Part shown: piece after piece, positions 23,721 to 32,453 of the stretch
How the letters are laid out: each line of letters opens with the position of its first letter
Position numbering within the stretch: the first letter of the stretch is position 1
Source of the DNA: JAVWIF01 sp036639635
GTDB taxonomy: Bacteria > Bacillota_I > Bacilli_A > Erysipelotrichales > Erysipelotrichaceae
Reading direction: 5' to 3'
Assembly: GCA_036639635.1 (NCBI GenBank)
Contig: JAVWIF010000017.1
Coordinates: 1-36,259, forward strand
Length of the DNA stretch: 36,259 nucleotides
The notes under the pieces: generated by a model
What the model saw: only the letters and a program-made list of their open reading frames with translations
Databases searched by the model: none
What the model was told of the DNA's origin: nothing
Program-made: the position numbers and the translations under genes

Positions 23721-24680
23721 TTATTCTTCCTCTTTCTCATAACGTTCAATAATCTTTTGTACCAAAGGATTACGTACAACATCTAAACTCGTTAATTCAG
23801 CAAAGCTAATTCCTTCAATGCCTGCTAATAATTTTTTAGCATTCACAAGTCCACTATCTTTTTTCTTTATTAAATCAATTTGTGTCACATCTCCTGTAAT
23901 CACAATACGTGAATGAAACCCCATTCTCGTTAGAAACATCTTCATCTGCGCTTTGGTTGTATTTTGTGCTTCATCAAGAATAATAAAAGCATTATCTAGT
24001 GTACGCCCACGCATATAGGCTAACGGTGCAATTTCAATCACTTCTTTTTCTAATAACTTTTCTACTTGTTCATTTCCTAATGTATCATTTAAAGCATCGT
24101 ATAAAGGTCGTAGATAAGGATCTACTTTTTCTTTTAAATCGCCTGGTAGGAAGCCTAAGCTTTCTCCTGCTTCCACTGCAGGTCGTGTCAAAATAATCTT
24201 TGATATATCCCCTTTTTTTAATAAATTAGCAGCATAGACAACCGCTAGATATGTTTTACCCGTACCTGCAACTCCTGTAGCAAAGACTATTTCAGAAGTG
24301 CACATACATTTAAATAAATAGCGTTGCCCAATCGTTTTAGGATAAATGAGCTTTCCATTTACCGTTTTACCCACAGGTTTTTGATACATGGTTGAAAGCT
24401 TTTGTAACTGTCCATTTTTTTCAAGTTTACATGCATATTCAACATCCCTACTGCGTACATCGATATGATTATTTATCATATCAAATAAGGCTTTTATAAT
24501 ATTTTGTATTTGTAAAAAAGTTGTTTCATCTTCACAAAGTACACTTATCGTATTATCTCTTACAATAAGTTCACTATGATAAATATTTCGTATGATTGCT
24601 AAATGTTTATCTTGTGTTCCACATAATTTAACAATCCATTCTATTGGATATTCTTTTGTATCAATACTGTATTGTGCCAT
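23721..24680 (-). CDS. phoH: PhoH-family ATPase (YqfG-cluster PhoH)
   Basis: P-loop ATPase of the PhoH family, linked by context to RNA metabolism and ribosome maturation. A KH-like N-terminal region of about 100 residues precedes the ATPase core with Walker A GVAGTGKT, TRPAVEAGESLGFLPGDL, and Walker B FIILDEAQN. SRIVITGDVTQID follows. The length of 319 aa is typical. In many Firmicutes phoH is followed by yqfF and ybeY; here phoP follows after two bases. Despite the name, the link between this PhoH and phosphate starvation is not established in Firmicutes. Confidence 0.94.
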   Translation of the reverse strand: MAQYSIDTKEYPIEWIVKLCGTQDKHLAIIRNIYHSELIVRDNTISVLCEDETTFLQIQNIIKALFDMINNHIDVRSRDVEYACKLEKNGQLQKLSTMYQKPVGKTVNGKLIYPKTIGQRYLFKCMCTSEIVFATGVAGTGKTYLAVVYAANLLKKGDISKIILTRPAVEAGESLGFLPGDLKEKVDPYLRPLYDALNDTLGNEQVEKLLEKEVIEIAPLAYMRGRTLDNAFIILDEAQNTTKAQMKMFLTRMGFHSRIVITGDVTQIDLIKKKDSGLVNAKKLLAGIEGISFAELTSLDVVRNPLVQKIIERYEKEEE

Positions 24681-24695
24681 TCGAATAAGTCTCCT

Positions 24696-25625
24696 TTAGG
24701 TGTGTGTGGTGATATCCTTTATTAACGTGTAATGAAGGCTCATCTTTATTTTACCCATATCGGTGGTGAATTGCAAAATATTTTCTTTATAAATTTTATC
24801 ATCGACATGAAAATCTTTCGATACTTCTCTTCTTGCGTCCATTAATAATTGAAAATATTGAAATGCACGTGGCACTTTATGTGCATCCATCTCTACACTG
24901 ACATCCTTCCAAACATAGGCAAACACACGCCCTTTTACGGCTACTTCTTCATTTATTCCTTTACTATCTAAAACTACATTACTAACCAATACATCACCTG
25001 CATGTACATATTCATTAACCTTACGAACTTTATTACCATGTTGTAAATCAAAACGTTCAATGACACCATCACTTTGCGCAATTAATTCATCTTGTCGCAA
25101 TGTTTCTATTTCCTTTGTTTCTTTAGGTGTATACGTAATCAGATAATGACTTCCTTGCTTTTGAATTTCTAACCATGCTATTTCTTTTTTTAATTTCTTT
25201 TTTAGTTGTTCTTTAAGTTTCTTTTCATCTTTGTGCCAAAATGGAGTTTCATAAGAAAGTTCACCTAAACTTTTTCTTATCATTTCTTTACTTAACTCGT
25301 TTTCCCCTTTTATGTCTATTGTAAAAATAGTATGACTCACCCCCCACCATAAGAGCGCTGACAATAAGATGCCTAGTACTCTTGAAGGCTTTCTTAAGTT
25401 ACGTATCACATAACCTAACGCATGTGTTGTAGTTAGTACAATTGCGTTAGGAAACAATCGATGGTATTTCTTTCTTTGCATAATTGGCGCATACCAAATA
25501 ATACAATCTTGCTGTACACTTATTGAATATGCATTGATATTTTCCCTTTTATGAATTGCTAAAAATGTATCAATGTCTATCTCTACTCGCCATTTATCTA
25601 ATCCAATATTTTTATTCATAAACAA
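24696..25625 (-). CDS. yqfD: Sporulation protein YqfD family
   Basis: Mother-cell sporulation-associated membrane protein of poorly known function. One clear membrane helix near residues 83-99 (GILLSALLWWGVS) is followed by IFTIDIKGENELS, a Lys-rich helix and a domain with VVAKGxV-like text (VAVKGRVFAYVW) that fits the YqfD C-terminus. It overlaps yqfC by 14 bases upstream and is 15 bases before phoH, the standard order. The frame starts MFMNKN; the first or second Met may be used. Confidence 0.85.
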   Translation of the reverse strand: MFMNKNIGLDKWRVEIDIDTFLAIHKRENINAYSISVQQDCIIWYAPIMQRKKYHRLFPNAIVLTTTHALGYVIRNLRKPSRVLGILLSALLWWGVSHTIFTIDIKGENELSKEMIRKSLGELSYETPFWHKDEKKLKEQLKKKLKKEIAWLEIQKQGSHYLITYTPKETKEIETLRQDELIAQSDGVIERFDLQHGNKVRKVNEYVHAGDVLVSNVVLDSKGINEEVAVKGRVFAYVWKDVSVEMDAHKVPRAFQYFQLLMDARREVSKDFHVDDKIYKENILQFTTDMGKIKMSLHYTLIKDITTHT

Positions 25626-25809
25626 ATTGCAACTCCAAAACTTTCCCTTCCATTAATAAATCATCTTTATCCAAAGCAATACTTTGTAATTGTTCACCAT
25701 TGATTGTGAGTGTATAAGCTTTCATTTTAATAATTATTTTAGTATTGGTTAATAAGAGTATCTTTTGGTATTGTTCAATCATAATTTGTTTATTATCGAT
25801 AGAAAGCAT
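25612..25809 (-). CDS. yqfC: YabP/YqfC family sporulation protein
   Basis: Small beta-rich sporulation protein. The text INGEQLQSIALDKDDLLMEGKV followed by LELQFVYE is the family pattern of a strand-rich domain. The GTG at 25818 lies inside the ribosome-binding site GAGGTGA, so I choose the ATG at 25809 (MLSIDNKQ), which gives 65 aa. It is the first gene of yqfC-yqfD-phoH-phoP-phoR. The control region upstream was not resolved; a sporulation sigma promoter is plausible but not shown. Confidence 0.8.
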   Translation of the reverse strand: MLSIDNKQIMIEQYQKILLLTNTKIIIKMKAYTLTINGEQLQSIALDKDDLLMEGKVLELQFVYE

Positions 25810-25944
25810 ACAATTCACCTCTATATAAAATATGTCTTAGCGTACAATCTTATGCCTATTGATGATTCACCCCTCCTTTTGTTAACTATATCAATTGCTT
25901 GTTTTTATTTTGTAAATCTTTTGTAAAATTTGTGTTAAATATGA

Positions 25945-25974
25945 TAAAAAAAAGCATTTCAATTAAGAAACACT
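25945..25974 (-). terminator. Terminator after the amino-acid transporter operon
   Basis: On the minus strand AGTGTTTC pairs with GAAATGCT (two G-T pairs) around a six-base loop, followed by seven or more Ts, just after the stop codon of the ATPase gene. Confidence 0.78.
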
Positions 25975-25985
25975 TTTTTCACTCA

Positions 25986-26729
25986 TTATAATACTTTACT
26001 TAAGAATTGAATCGTACGTTCATTTTTAGGGTGATTAAACACTTCTTCAGGTGTTCCTTTTTCCATAATAACACCTTCATCCATAAAGAATACACGATCA
26101 CTAATCTGTTTAGCAAAGCCCATTTCATGTGTAACAATCACAATTGTCATACCATCTTCAGCAAGCTTTTTAATAACATCAAGTACGTCTTTTACCATTT
26201 CTGGATCAAGCGCACTTGTTGGTTCATCAAACAAGATAACATCTGGTTTCATAGCAAGGGCACGAACGATTGCTAAACGTTGTTTCTGTCCACCAGATAG
26301 TTTACGTGGATATTCATCTTTTTTATCTAATAAGCCGACTTTATCTAAAAGTTCACAACCAAGTTTATTGGCTTCTTCTTTATCCATATTTAATTCTAAA
26401 GTGGGTGTTATGGTAATGTTTTCAAGTACACTTAAATGTGGAAATACGTTAAAGTGTTGAAATACCATTCCTATTTTTTGACGATGAACATCTAAGTTCA
26501 CGTGTTTATCAGATATATTGACACCTTCAAAGATGACATTTCCAGAGGTTGGTTCTTCTAATAAATTTAAACAACGTAAGAATGTACTTTTACCACTTCC
26601 GGAAGGTCCAATAATTGAAACCACTTCACCTTCCGCAATTTCTTCATTAATACCTTTTAAAACTTCTAATTTACCAAAATTCTTCTTCAAGTTTTCTACT
26701 TGGATAATTGCTTTATTAGTCACTGACAC
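25986..26729 (-). CDS. Polar amino-acid ABC transporter ATPase
   Basis: ATP-hydrolysing subunit of an amino-acid importer (GlnQ/ArtP-like). Walker A GPSGSGKST, Q-loop VFQHFNVFPHLSV, signature LSGGQKQR, Walker B VILFDEPTSALDPE and H-loop IVTHEMGFA are present; VFQHFNxFPH is typical of polar amino-acid ATPases. The length of 247 aa is normal. It starts with GTG at 26729, five bases after AAGGAG, and overlaps the upstream gene by 14 bases. The T-box before the operon suggests arginine as substrate. Confidence 0.93.
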   Translation of the reverse strand: MSVTNKAIIQVENLKKNFGKLEVLKGINEEIAEGEVVSIIGPSGSGKSTFLRCLNLLEEPTSGNVIFEGVNISDKHVNLDVHRQKIGMVFQHFNVFPHLSVLENITITPTLELNMDKEEANKLGCELLDKVGLLDKKDEYPRKLSGGQKQRLAIVRALAMKPDVILFDEPTSALDPEMVKDVLDVIKKLAEDGMTIVIVTHEMGFAKQISDRVFFMDEGVIMEKGTPEEVFNHPKNERTIQFLSKVL

Positions 26730-28224
26730 TCATTCTCCTTTCCATGTAGGATACTCCCTTACTTAATGTAAAGGTTACAATGAAATATATAACCCCTGCA
26801 ATTAACAAAGGCTGTAATTGTAAATACGTGGCTGTTTTTACGATGTTATTTACTGTCATCAATTCTCCAATATAGAAACTAGAAGCTAGTGATGTTTCTT
26901 TTACCATCATTATAAATTCATTCCCTAAAGCAGGTAGTATATTTTTAATTGCTTGTGGGAAAATAATTTTTACCATGGTATGCTTATCACTCATTCCTAA
27001 ACTCTTCGCAGCTTCTCTTTGTCCTTTATCAACAGATTGAATACCACCACGAATAATTTCAGCAACATAAGCACTACTATTAATAACAAGTGCTATGATA
27101 ACACTTACGATCATTGGCATTTTACCAAACTGAGCAAATATTGTTACAAATATCCATAGTTGTAACAACAACGGTGTTCCTCGAATAATTTCGACATAGG
27201 CACTAGATAAAAATTGTACCAATTTATTCTTAGATAACTTGATAATAGCAAATAAAGCTCCAAATAAAGTACCAAAGAATACCGTTACAAAAGCTAAACC
27301 TAAAGTAACTAGCAATCCATTAAAGAACATTCCACCATAACGTTGTAACAACTTAAATGTTTTTTGCATAAAATTTCCTTCAATTTTATTGTTAGAAAAG
27401 TTCATTGCATTTTGATACCAAGTCTCGTACAGTTTCTTAGAGCGAACATCTTTAATAATATCATTTATACGATTAATTAAAGCAGTCTCTCCTTTAGGAG
27501 CTCCTATTCTATTTCCTGTATAATTTTGATTCAATTTAAATAATAGTTTATCACTCATATAAAGACCATCGCTATTTTCAACGAATTCTTTTCCTGTCCC
27601 ATATGCACTAGCAACAGCATCTACGCTACCATTCTTTAATAAGTTGACACCATCACCCAATTGGGTAATATACTGTACTTTAGTATCTTTTAATTGACTC
27701 TTTACATAGTAATCTTGTAAAGAACCTGATTGTACAGCAATCGTTTTTCCTTTTAAATCAGTTAACGATTTATATGTATCTTTTTTATCTTCTTTAATTA
27801 ATACACCTTGCCATCCAGATTCTCCTTCTTCATCAAAGTAAGCATCTGACATTTCCATTGCAGCTTCACGATCAGGTGTGTTGGTAATTCCTGTTATCGC
27901 CAAATCAATTTGTTTGGTTTGTACACTGGCAAGAACGGCATCAAAATCAAGAGCTTTAATCGTTAGTTTTACCCCTAATTGAGTAGCAATATATTTTGCT
28001 AGTTCAATATCACTACCAACGTATTGTTCCTGTCCTTCTTTGGTTGTATCAATAAATTCGTTTGGTGGAAAGTCTGGTGACGTTCCTACGATCAATTCCC
28101 CTCTATCTAGTATTTGTTGTAACAAGTCACCTTTGCCAGCAGTTTCTTCTTGTGCTTGTATTGGTAATAAACATGCGCATATGGTAACAACTACAATACT
28201 TAGTTTTGCTAAAATCTTTTTCAT
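26716..28224 (-). CDS. Fused amino-acid-binding protein and permease of an ABC importer
   Basis: One polypeptide carries both the solute-binding domain and the membrane domain. After a signal peptide (about 1-25), the binding domain runs to about residue 255, with LIVGTSPDFPPNEF, IDLAITGITNTPDRE, and a C-terminal KKLYETWYQ. The permease domain follows (about 285-500), with the EAA loop EAAKSLGMSDKHT and several helices. I choose the ATG at 28224 (MKKILAKL), with AAAGGA eight or nine bases upstream, over an in-frame ATG at 28242. It is about 502 aa. The fusion means a fixed ratio of receptor to channel. A T-box leader precedes it. Confidence 0.93.
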   Translation of the reverse strand: MKKILAKLSIVVVTICACLLPIQAQEETAGKGDLLQQILDRGELIVGTSPDFPPNEFIDTTKEGQEQYVGSDIELAKYIATQLGVKLTIKALDFDAVLASVQTKQIDLAITGITNTPDREAAMEMSDAYFDEEGESGWQGVLIKEDKKDTYKSLTDLKGKTIAVQSGSLQDYYVKSQLKDTKVQYITQLGDGVNLLKNGSVDAVASAYGTGKEFVENSDGLYMSDKLLFKLNQNYTGNRIGAPKGETALINRINDIIKDVRSKKLYETWYQNAMNFSNNKIEGNFMQKTFKLLQRYGGMFFNGLLVTLGLAFVTVFFGTLFGALFAIIKLSKNKLVQFLSSAYVEIIRGTPLLLQLWIFVTIFAQFGKMPMIVSVIIALVINSSAYVAEIIRGGIQSVDKGQREAAKSLGMSDKHTMVKIIFPQAIKNILPALGNEFIMMVKETSLASSFYIGELMTVNNIVKTATYLQLQPLLIAGVIYFIVTFTLSKGVSYMERRMSVSD

Positions 28225-28250
28225 CAAATCATCCTTTCTCACTTATAAAT

Positions 28251-28492
28251 AAAAAAAGCCATCTCTATCTAGAGACGACTAGTTCATCGCGGTACCACTC
28301 CAGTTATTTACATCCTTAGACATAAATCCCTTAACACCTCGTAACGTAAGGTTTACGTTTTATCCTACTATTTTCAGATAACCACTCCTAGATGCGCTTC
28401 CGACAATCGTGTAATTGTTGAACTTTCACTCTGTTTCAACTCGCTAAAATTACAACTGATATCGTACTCTTCTAATCATTGCTTTTTATAAG
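28251..28492 (-). ncRNA. T-box leader, specifier probably CGC (Arg)
   Basis: The minus strand has the T-box core GTGGTACCGCG (28288-28299) followed by an intrinsic terminator with A/U-run (28251-28279). Stem I is visible upstream: AGAGTACGA on the 5' side, a distal AGCGAG and GAAACAGAGTGAAAG, and on the 3' side GGAAG-CGC-A before the lower stem TCTA. By analogy with known stem I loops (GAAA-specifier-A), the specifier is CGC at 28394-28396, an arginine codon. Uncharged tRNA-Arg should switch on the transporter. The T-box itself is certain; the specifier assignment is less so. Confidence 0.9.
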
Positions 28493-28499
28493 TAACCTA

Positions 28500-28528
28500 A
28501 TATTAGCGTATCTGTTTTTATTTGTCAA
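28500..28528 (-). promoter_or_regulatory. Promoter of the T-box transporter operon
   Basis: Consensus TTGACA (28523-28528) and TAATAT (28500-28505) with 17-bp spacing on the minus strand. Confidence 0.82.
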
Positions 28529-28550
28529 TAAAAACATGGCGTATTTTTTC

Positions 28551-28580
28551 CAGAAAAAAAGAAGCCTTCTGCCTCTTCTT
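28551..28580 (-). terminator. Terminator of rpsU
   Basis: On the minus strand AAGAAG pairs with CTTCTT, with partial pairing inside, followed by seven Ts, directly after the rpsU stop codon. Confidence 0.6.
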
Positions 28581-28581
28581 A

Positions 28582-28758
28582 TTTACTACGACGTGCTTTA
28601 CGTGCAGCTTCTGACTTTAGTTTACGACGAACGCCAGGTTTTACGTAAAACTCTCTTTTGCGAGCTTCAGCAAGGGTTCCATTTCTAGATACTTGACGTT
28701 TGAATCTACGCAAAGCATCATCTAGAACTTCGTTTTCTTTTAGTACTACTTTCGGCAT
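28582..28758 (-). CDS. rpsU: 30S ribosomal protein S21
   Basis: Small basic ribosomal protein of 58 aa, read directly from the minus strand: it begins MPKVVLKENE, has DALRRFKRQVS and REFYVKPGVRRK, and ends in a Lys/Arg-rich tail. This is the complete S21 pattern. A GGGAGGG site precedes the ATG. It has its own promoter and terminator and stands between murE and the T-box operon. Confidence 0.96.
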
Positions 28759-28790
28759 GATTTACCCTCCCTTCTGATGCAAGCATTATT

Positions 28791-28819
28791 ATTATACTGA
28801 AAATTAGTTGAAAATGCAA
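28791..28819 (-). promoter_or_regulatory. Promoter of rpsU
   Basis: TTGCAT (28814-28819) and a perfect TATAAT (28791-28796) with 17-bp spacing on the minus strand. Confidence 0.8.
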
Positions 28820-28886
28820 CATAAATATTAGTATTTACATAAGAATATGTGTTAATTTTCGCATAATCCCAATATATGCTATTTAA

Positions 28887-30347
28887 TTACGTAATATCGT
28901 CTTCAATCCCTAGACAATATTTGCGAATACAGTGACGTGCAACGTTATGATCACCTAACCAAGGTTCTCTTCCAAACTCACGATACATAAATATTTCGTC
29001 ACCTTTTCCTAAAATTAATACCGTATCATTCACATTCGCACTTTCAATTGCTTGACGAATGGCAGAATAGCGATCTTCAATAAAGATATTGTTTGTTTCT
29101 TTAATTCCACTTTTTATTTCATTTGCGATTTCACGCGCACTTTCATCACGTGGATCATCTTCTGTTAAAATAATGCTATCACAGTACTTATCTGCAATTT
29201 CACCAAATACTTTTCGTTTCTTGGTATCACGTTTTCCTGCAGAACCAAAAACAGCAATAATACTATGTTCTTCTTCTGTTATACTTTTCGCATATTCAAA
29301 AACTTTTTCTAATCCATCTGGTGTATGTGCGAAATCCACAATCACATTAAACAGTTGACCTTCATCAATACGTTCCATACGTCCTTCTATTTGTGTTAAT
29401 GTATTTAGATAAGGAATTAATGTTTCCAATTCTATTCCACTCTCACACATCGCAGCAATCGCTGCTAATAGATTATAAATATTATACATTGCTACTAAGT
29501 TTGTTTGAATTTCATATGATTTTTGATCATGTAATAAAGTAAACGTTGAACCACTTGTCCCAATACTAATATGGTCTGCACGATAATTGGCATTATGAGC
29601 AATCCCATAAGAAACAACACGTGCATTACTTGCCTCATATAATTTCGTATAGTAAGGATCATCAATATTAAGAATTGCTACCCCACTAGGTTTTAATTGC
29701 GTAAATAATTTCTTCTTTGCTTCAAAATAGTTTTCAATCGTTCCATGAAAATCCAAATGATCATAAGTTAGATTAGAAAATATTGCCACATCAAAATCAA
29801 CACTTTGTACTCTTCCTAATTCAAGACCATGAGAGCTCACTTCTAATGCACAAGCTTTTATTCCAGCTTTACGCATACTATCTAATGATTTATGTATTAA
29901 AATAGGATCTGGAGTAGTTAGACTTGGTGGTAATACGACATCACCATAACTAATCGAAATCGTTCCAATATATCCACAAGGAAAAAAGTTAGAATACACA
30001 TCTTTAATAATACTAGTAATGGTACTCTTCCCATTGGTTCCCGTCACTCCAAACATCGTCATATGACGACTTGGATGACCATAGAACAAGGAAGCTACTC
30101 GATTTAAGGTACGATTCACATCTTCTACTTGGATATATGCAATTCCTTTTTTCATCTGCGCTAAAGGCTTACTATGCACGATACACTTCACACCTTTATC
30201 AATTACATCATCTATAAATTCATGTCCATCATGCACCATACCATCCATACAAAAATATAAATCTTGTTGTTTGGCTTTTCTTGAATCAATACATAACCCT
30301 GTTATTTCAATATCAGGTGCATTTTCAAATAGGTTAGACAATTTCAT
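28887..30347 (-). CDS. murE: UDP-MurNAc-tripeptide synthetase MurE
   Basis: Mur ligase that adds the third amino acid of the cell-wall peptide. The N-terminal domain begins LFENAPDIEITGLCIDSRKA. The ATP loop is GVTGTNGKST. LEVSSHGL and DFAHTPDGL follow, with the amino-acid motif TEDDPRDE in the C-terminal domain. The length of 486 aa is normal. The DDPR motif is not the DNPR of confirmed diaminopimelate enzymes, so I leave open whether DAP or Lys is added. It is the last gene of rsmE-unknown-mtaB-murE, 14 bases after mtaB. Confidence 0.94.
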   Translation of the reverse strand: MKLSNLFENAPDIEITGLCIDSRKAKQQDLYFCMDGMVHDGHEFIDDVIDKGVKCIVHSKPLAQMKKGIAYIQVEDVNRTLNRVASLFYGHPSRHMTMFGVTGTNGKSTITSIIKDVYSNFFPCGYIGTISISYGDVVLPPSLTTPDPILIHKSLDSMRKAGIKACALEVSSHGLELGRVQSVDFDVAIFSNLTYDHLDFHGTIENYFEAKKKLFTQLKPSGVAILNIDDPYYTKLYEASNARVVSYGIAHNANYRADHISIGTSGSTFTLLHDQKSYEIQTNLVAMYNIYNLLAAIAAMCESGIELETLIPYLNTLTQIEGRMERIDEGQLFNVIVDFAHTPDGLEKVFEYAKSITEEEHSIIAVFGSAGKRDTKKRKVFGEIADKYCDSIILTEDDPRDESAREIANEIKSGIKETNNIFIEDRYSAIRQAIESANVNDTVLILGKGDEIFMYREFGREPWLGDHNVARHCIRKYCLGIEDDIT

Positions 30348-30361
30348 AAACAGCCTCCTTG

Positions 30362-31651
30362 TTATACATTACCATATAATACATCATCTTCTAAAGATGT
30401 AACTTTCACTTGACACATTTTATGTAAAAGCTCGCTTTGTGCTTTTACAAATACTTCTAAGTATTCACTACTGTGTCCTACCATATATCCATTAACTTCT
30501 TTTTCAAAGATGACAGATACTTCTTTGCCAATAAAAGAAAGTTTATAAGCAGTATATAACTCTTTTGAAAGTAACGCAAGTCTAGATGCACGTTCTTTCT
30601 TTATTTTATTTTCTACATGCCCTTTCATTTGGGCTGCAACTGTACCATCACGCTTTGAATAAGGGAAGATATGTAAAAAACTAAAGTTCATCTTTTTAAT
30701 GTTTTGCATCGTATCTAAAAAATCTTCTTCACTCTCTTGTGGAAAGCCTACTATTACATCACTCGATATACTAATATCACCTAACACCTCACGAATATGA
30801 TCAATTCTCTTTTGAAAGTACTCTACATCATAAGGGCGGTGCATCAGTGTTAATATTTTAGTATTAGCACATTGTACTGGTATATGTAAGTGACGAGCAA
30901 TCTTCTCTTCTACTTTCATAAAGTCTAATAATTCATCACTTATTTCATTCATTTCAATGGAAGAGATTCGAATTCTTTTTAATTCAGGTACTTCTTTGAC
31001 TAATCTTTTTAATAAATCTGTTAAGTTTTTATCTGTTCCATTCCCATATCTTCCCGTATGAATTCCTGCTAGCACAATTTCCAAATGTCCATTGTTCACT
31101 AAATCTTGTGCGATATGAATAGCTTCATCTTCGCTTAAAGAACGTTCTGCTCCTCTCGCATAAGGAATAATACAATAACTACAGAATTGGTTACAGCCAT
31201 CTTGAATTTTCAAGAAAGCTCTTGTTTGATGTTCGAATTTATGAATGGGTAATGTTTCAAAAACACTCAGCTTACGTACATCATGGATAACTTTCTGTTT
31301 ACGTTTTCCTTTTAGGGCTGCTTCAATCATTGGTACTAAGCGATTCTTATCATCACTTCCTAGCAAGATATCCACTCCATCAAGAGCTTCTACCTCACTT
31401 GTTGCGCTTTGTACATAACAACCAACAACAACAATTAAAGCCTTTGGATTACAAGCAATCGCTTGATGAATCCGTTGTCTACTTTTACTAGATGCATTAT
31501 TGGTAACAGCACATGTATTAATAATATAGATATCTGCAACTTCTTTAAAAGATACTTGTTCAAATCCTTTATCTAACAGTGCACACTCATAGCCTTGTGA
31601 TTCATATGTATTTACTTTACAGCCAAGTGTCGCTAATGCAAATGTTGTCAT
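30362..31651 (-). CDS. mtaB: tRNA t6A37 methylthiotransferase MtaB
   Basis: Radical-SAM enzyme making ms2t6A at position 37 of tRNAs reading ANN codons. The N-terminal UPF0004 domain carries cluster cysteines in LGCKVNTYE, NTCAVTN and VGCYVQ. The radical-SAM motif is CNQFCSYC. A C-terminal TRAM domain follows (VSVIFEKEVNGYMVGHS). GCKVN with xxYE, not GCQMN, separates MtaB from MiaB. The length of 429 aa is typical. It belongs to the rsmE operon, as in Bacillus (yqeU-yqeV). Confidence 0.93.
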   Translation of the reverse strand: MTTFALATLGCKVNTYESQGYECALLDKGFEQVSFKEVADIYIINTCAVTNNASSKSRQRIHQAIACNPKALIVVVGCYVQSATSEVEALDGVDILLGSDDKNRLVPMIEAALKGKRKQKVIHDVRKLSVFETLPIHKFEHQTRAFLKIQDGCNQFCSYCIIPYARGAERSLSEDEAIHIAQDLVNNGHLEIVLAGIHTGRYGNGTDKNLTDLLKRLVKEVPELKRIRISSIEMNEISDELLDFMKVEEKIARHLHIPVQCANTKILTLMHRPYDVEYFQKRIDHIREVLGDISISSDVIVGFPQESEEDFLDTMQNIKKMNFSFLHIFPYSKRDGTVAAQMKGHVENKIKKERASRLALLSKELYTAYKLSFIGKEVSVIFEKEVNGYMVGHSSEYLEVFVKAQSELLHKMCQVKVTSLEDDVLYGNV

Positions 31652-31661
31652 AATCTTCTCC

Positions 31662-32453
31662 TTACTTATTATTTTCGATAGCTTTCTTTTGTTTTTTATT
31701 TACTTTTTGTTGATACTTGTTTATCTTCTTTTTCATTCGTTCACTTATTAATTCACTTTCAATTAATAAGCTAATGATTTCTTCTTCTTGTCCTAATAAC
31801 AAGTTATTCGCAATTTTCTTCAGTATTGTTTCATCCTCTGGTACTTTTTTCATATCAAAACAAAGCTTATCTACTTCATGATGATTCTTATATAAATATA
31901 GCGTATTCATTGATTTCAAATATAAAACAAAGCCATCCTTGCTTTCACTCATCAAAGTAGCACTTGTACAATTGTATTGATAAGGCTTACTACCATATAA
32001 ATTACGTTTAACTTCTTGTGAAAAATCACGAATAAAAGCATGATATTGTTTTAAATCTAATAATACTATCTCATCTGTATATAAATGATTAAAGCGTTCA
32101 TCAAAACAAGGCATATATATTGCTTGATTCCCAGACATAAAACAAGACAATCCCTCTTTCAAACGTTCCACATCAACATTCATTTGTTTCTTACGTTCTA
32201 AATATGTTAGATCATTCCAATAATCAAACATTTTAACATAGGTATCAAAAAAGACATCTTCAAATCTATCTTTAATTAATACGCTCCCATATATAATTTC
32301 CATCTGTAAATATGTTTCATCATCTATTTTCGCAAACGTTATTTTATGTTCTTTTAAATGATTGCTCATTTTTTGAATTTTTTTCTTAGTTTCTGGATTC
32401 TTTACTATCGTTTGTTTATATTTTTTTTGTAATATTTGCGCTAATGTTTTCAT
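31662..32453 (-). CDS. Conserved-looking protein of unknown function
   Basis: I do not recognise this family. It has 263 residues, no signal peptide and no membrane helix. The first 45 residues and the last 35 are rich in Lys (ending KINKYQQKVNKKQKKA), suggesting RNA or acidic-partner binding. The central part mixes strands and helices and has several aromatic pairs (FDTYVKMFDYWNDL). Its ATG overlaps the rsmE stop codon by four bases and its stop is 10 bases before mtaB, so it is co-expressed with two RNA-modification enzymes. A role in translation is an inference from this place only. Confidence 0.8.
   Translation of the reverse strand: MKTLAQILQKKYKQTIVKNPETKKKIQKMSNHLKEHKITFAKIDDETYLQMEIIYGSVLIKDRFEDVFFDTYVKMFDYWNDLTYLERKKQMNVDVERLKEGLSCFMSGNQAIYMPCFDERFNHLYTDEIVLLDLKQYHAFIRDFSQEVKRNLYGSKPYQYNCTSATLMSESKDGFVLYLKSMNTLYLYKNHHEVDKLCFDMKKVPEDETILKKIANNLLLGQEEEIISLLIESELISERMKKKINKYQQKVNKKQKKAIENNK

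Noticed and set aside
25868..25880. Strong ribosome-binding-like sequence (AAAGGAGGGG on the minus strand) about 60 bases before yqfC
   Set aside because: The only frames after it are a few codons long, so no leader peptide can be claimed; yqfC has its own GAGGTGA site.
28759..28886. Terminator between murE and rpsU
   Set aside because: Only a weak GCATA/TATGC stem without a U-run is present; rpsU has its own promoter, but murE read-through cannot be excluded.
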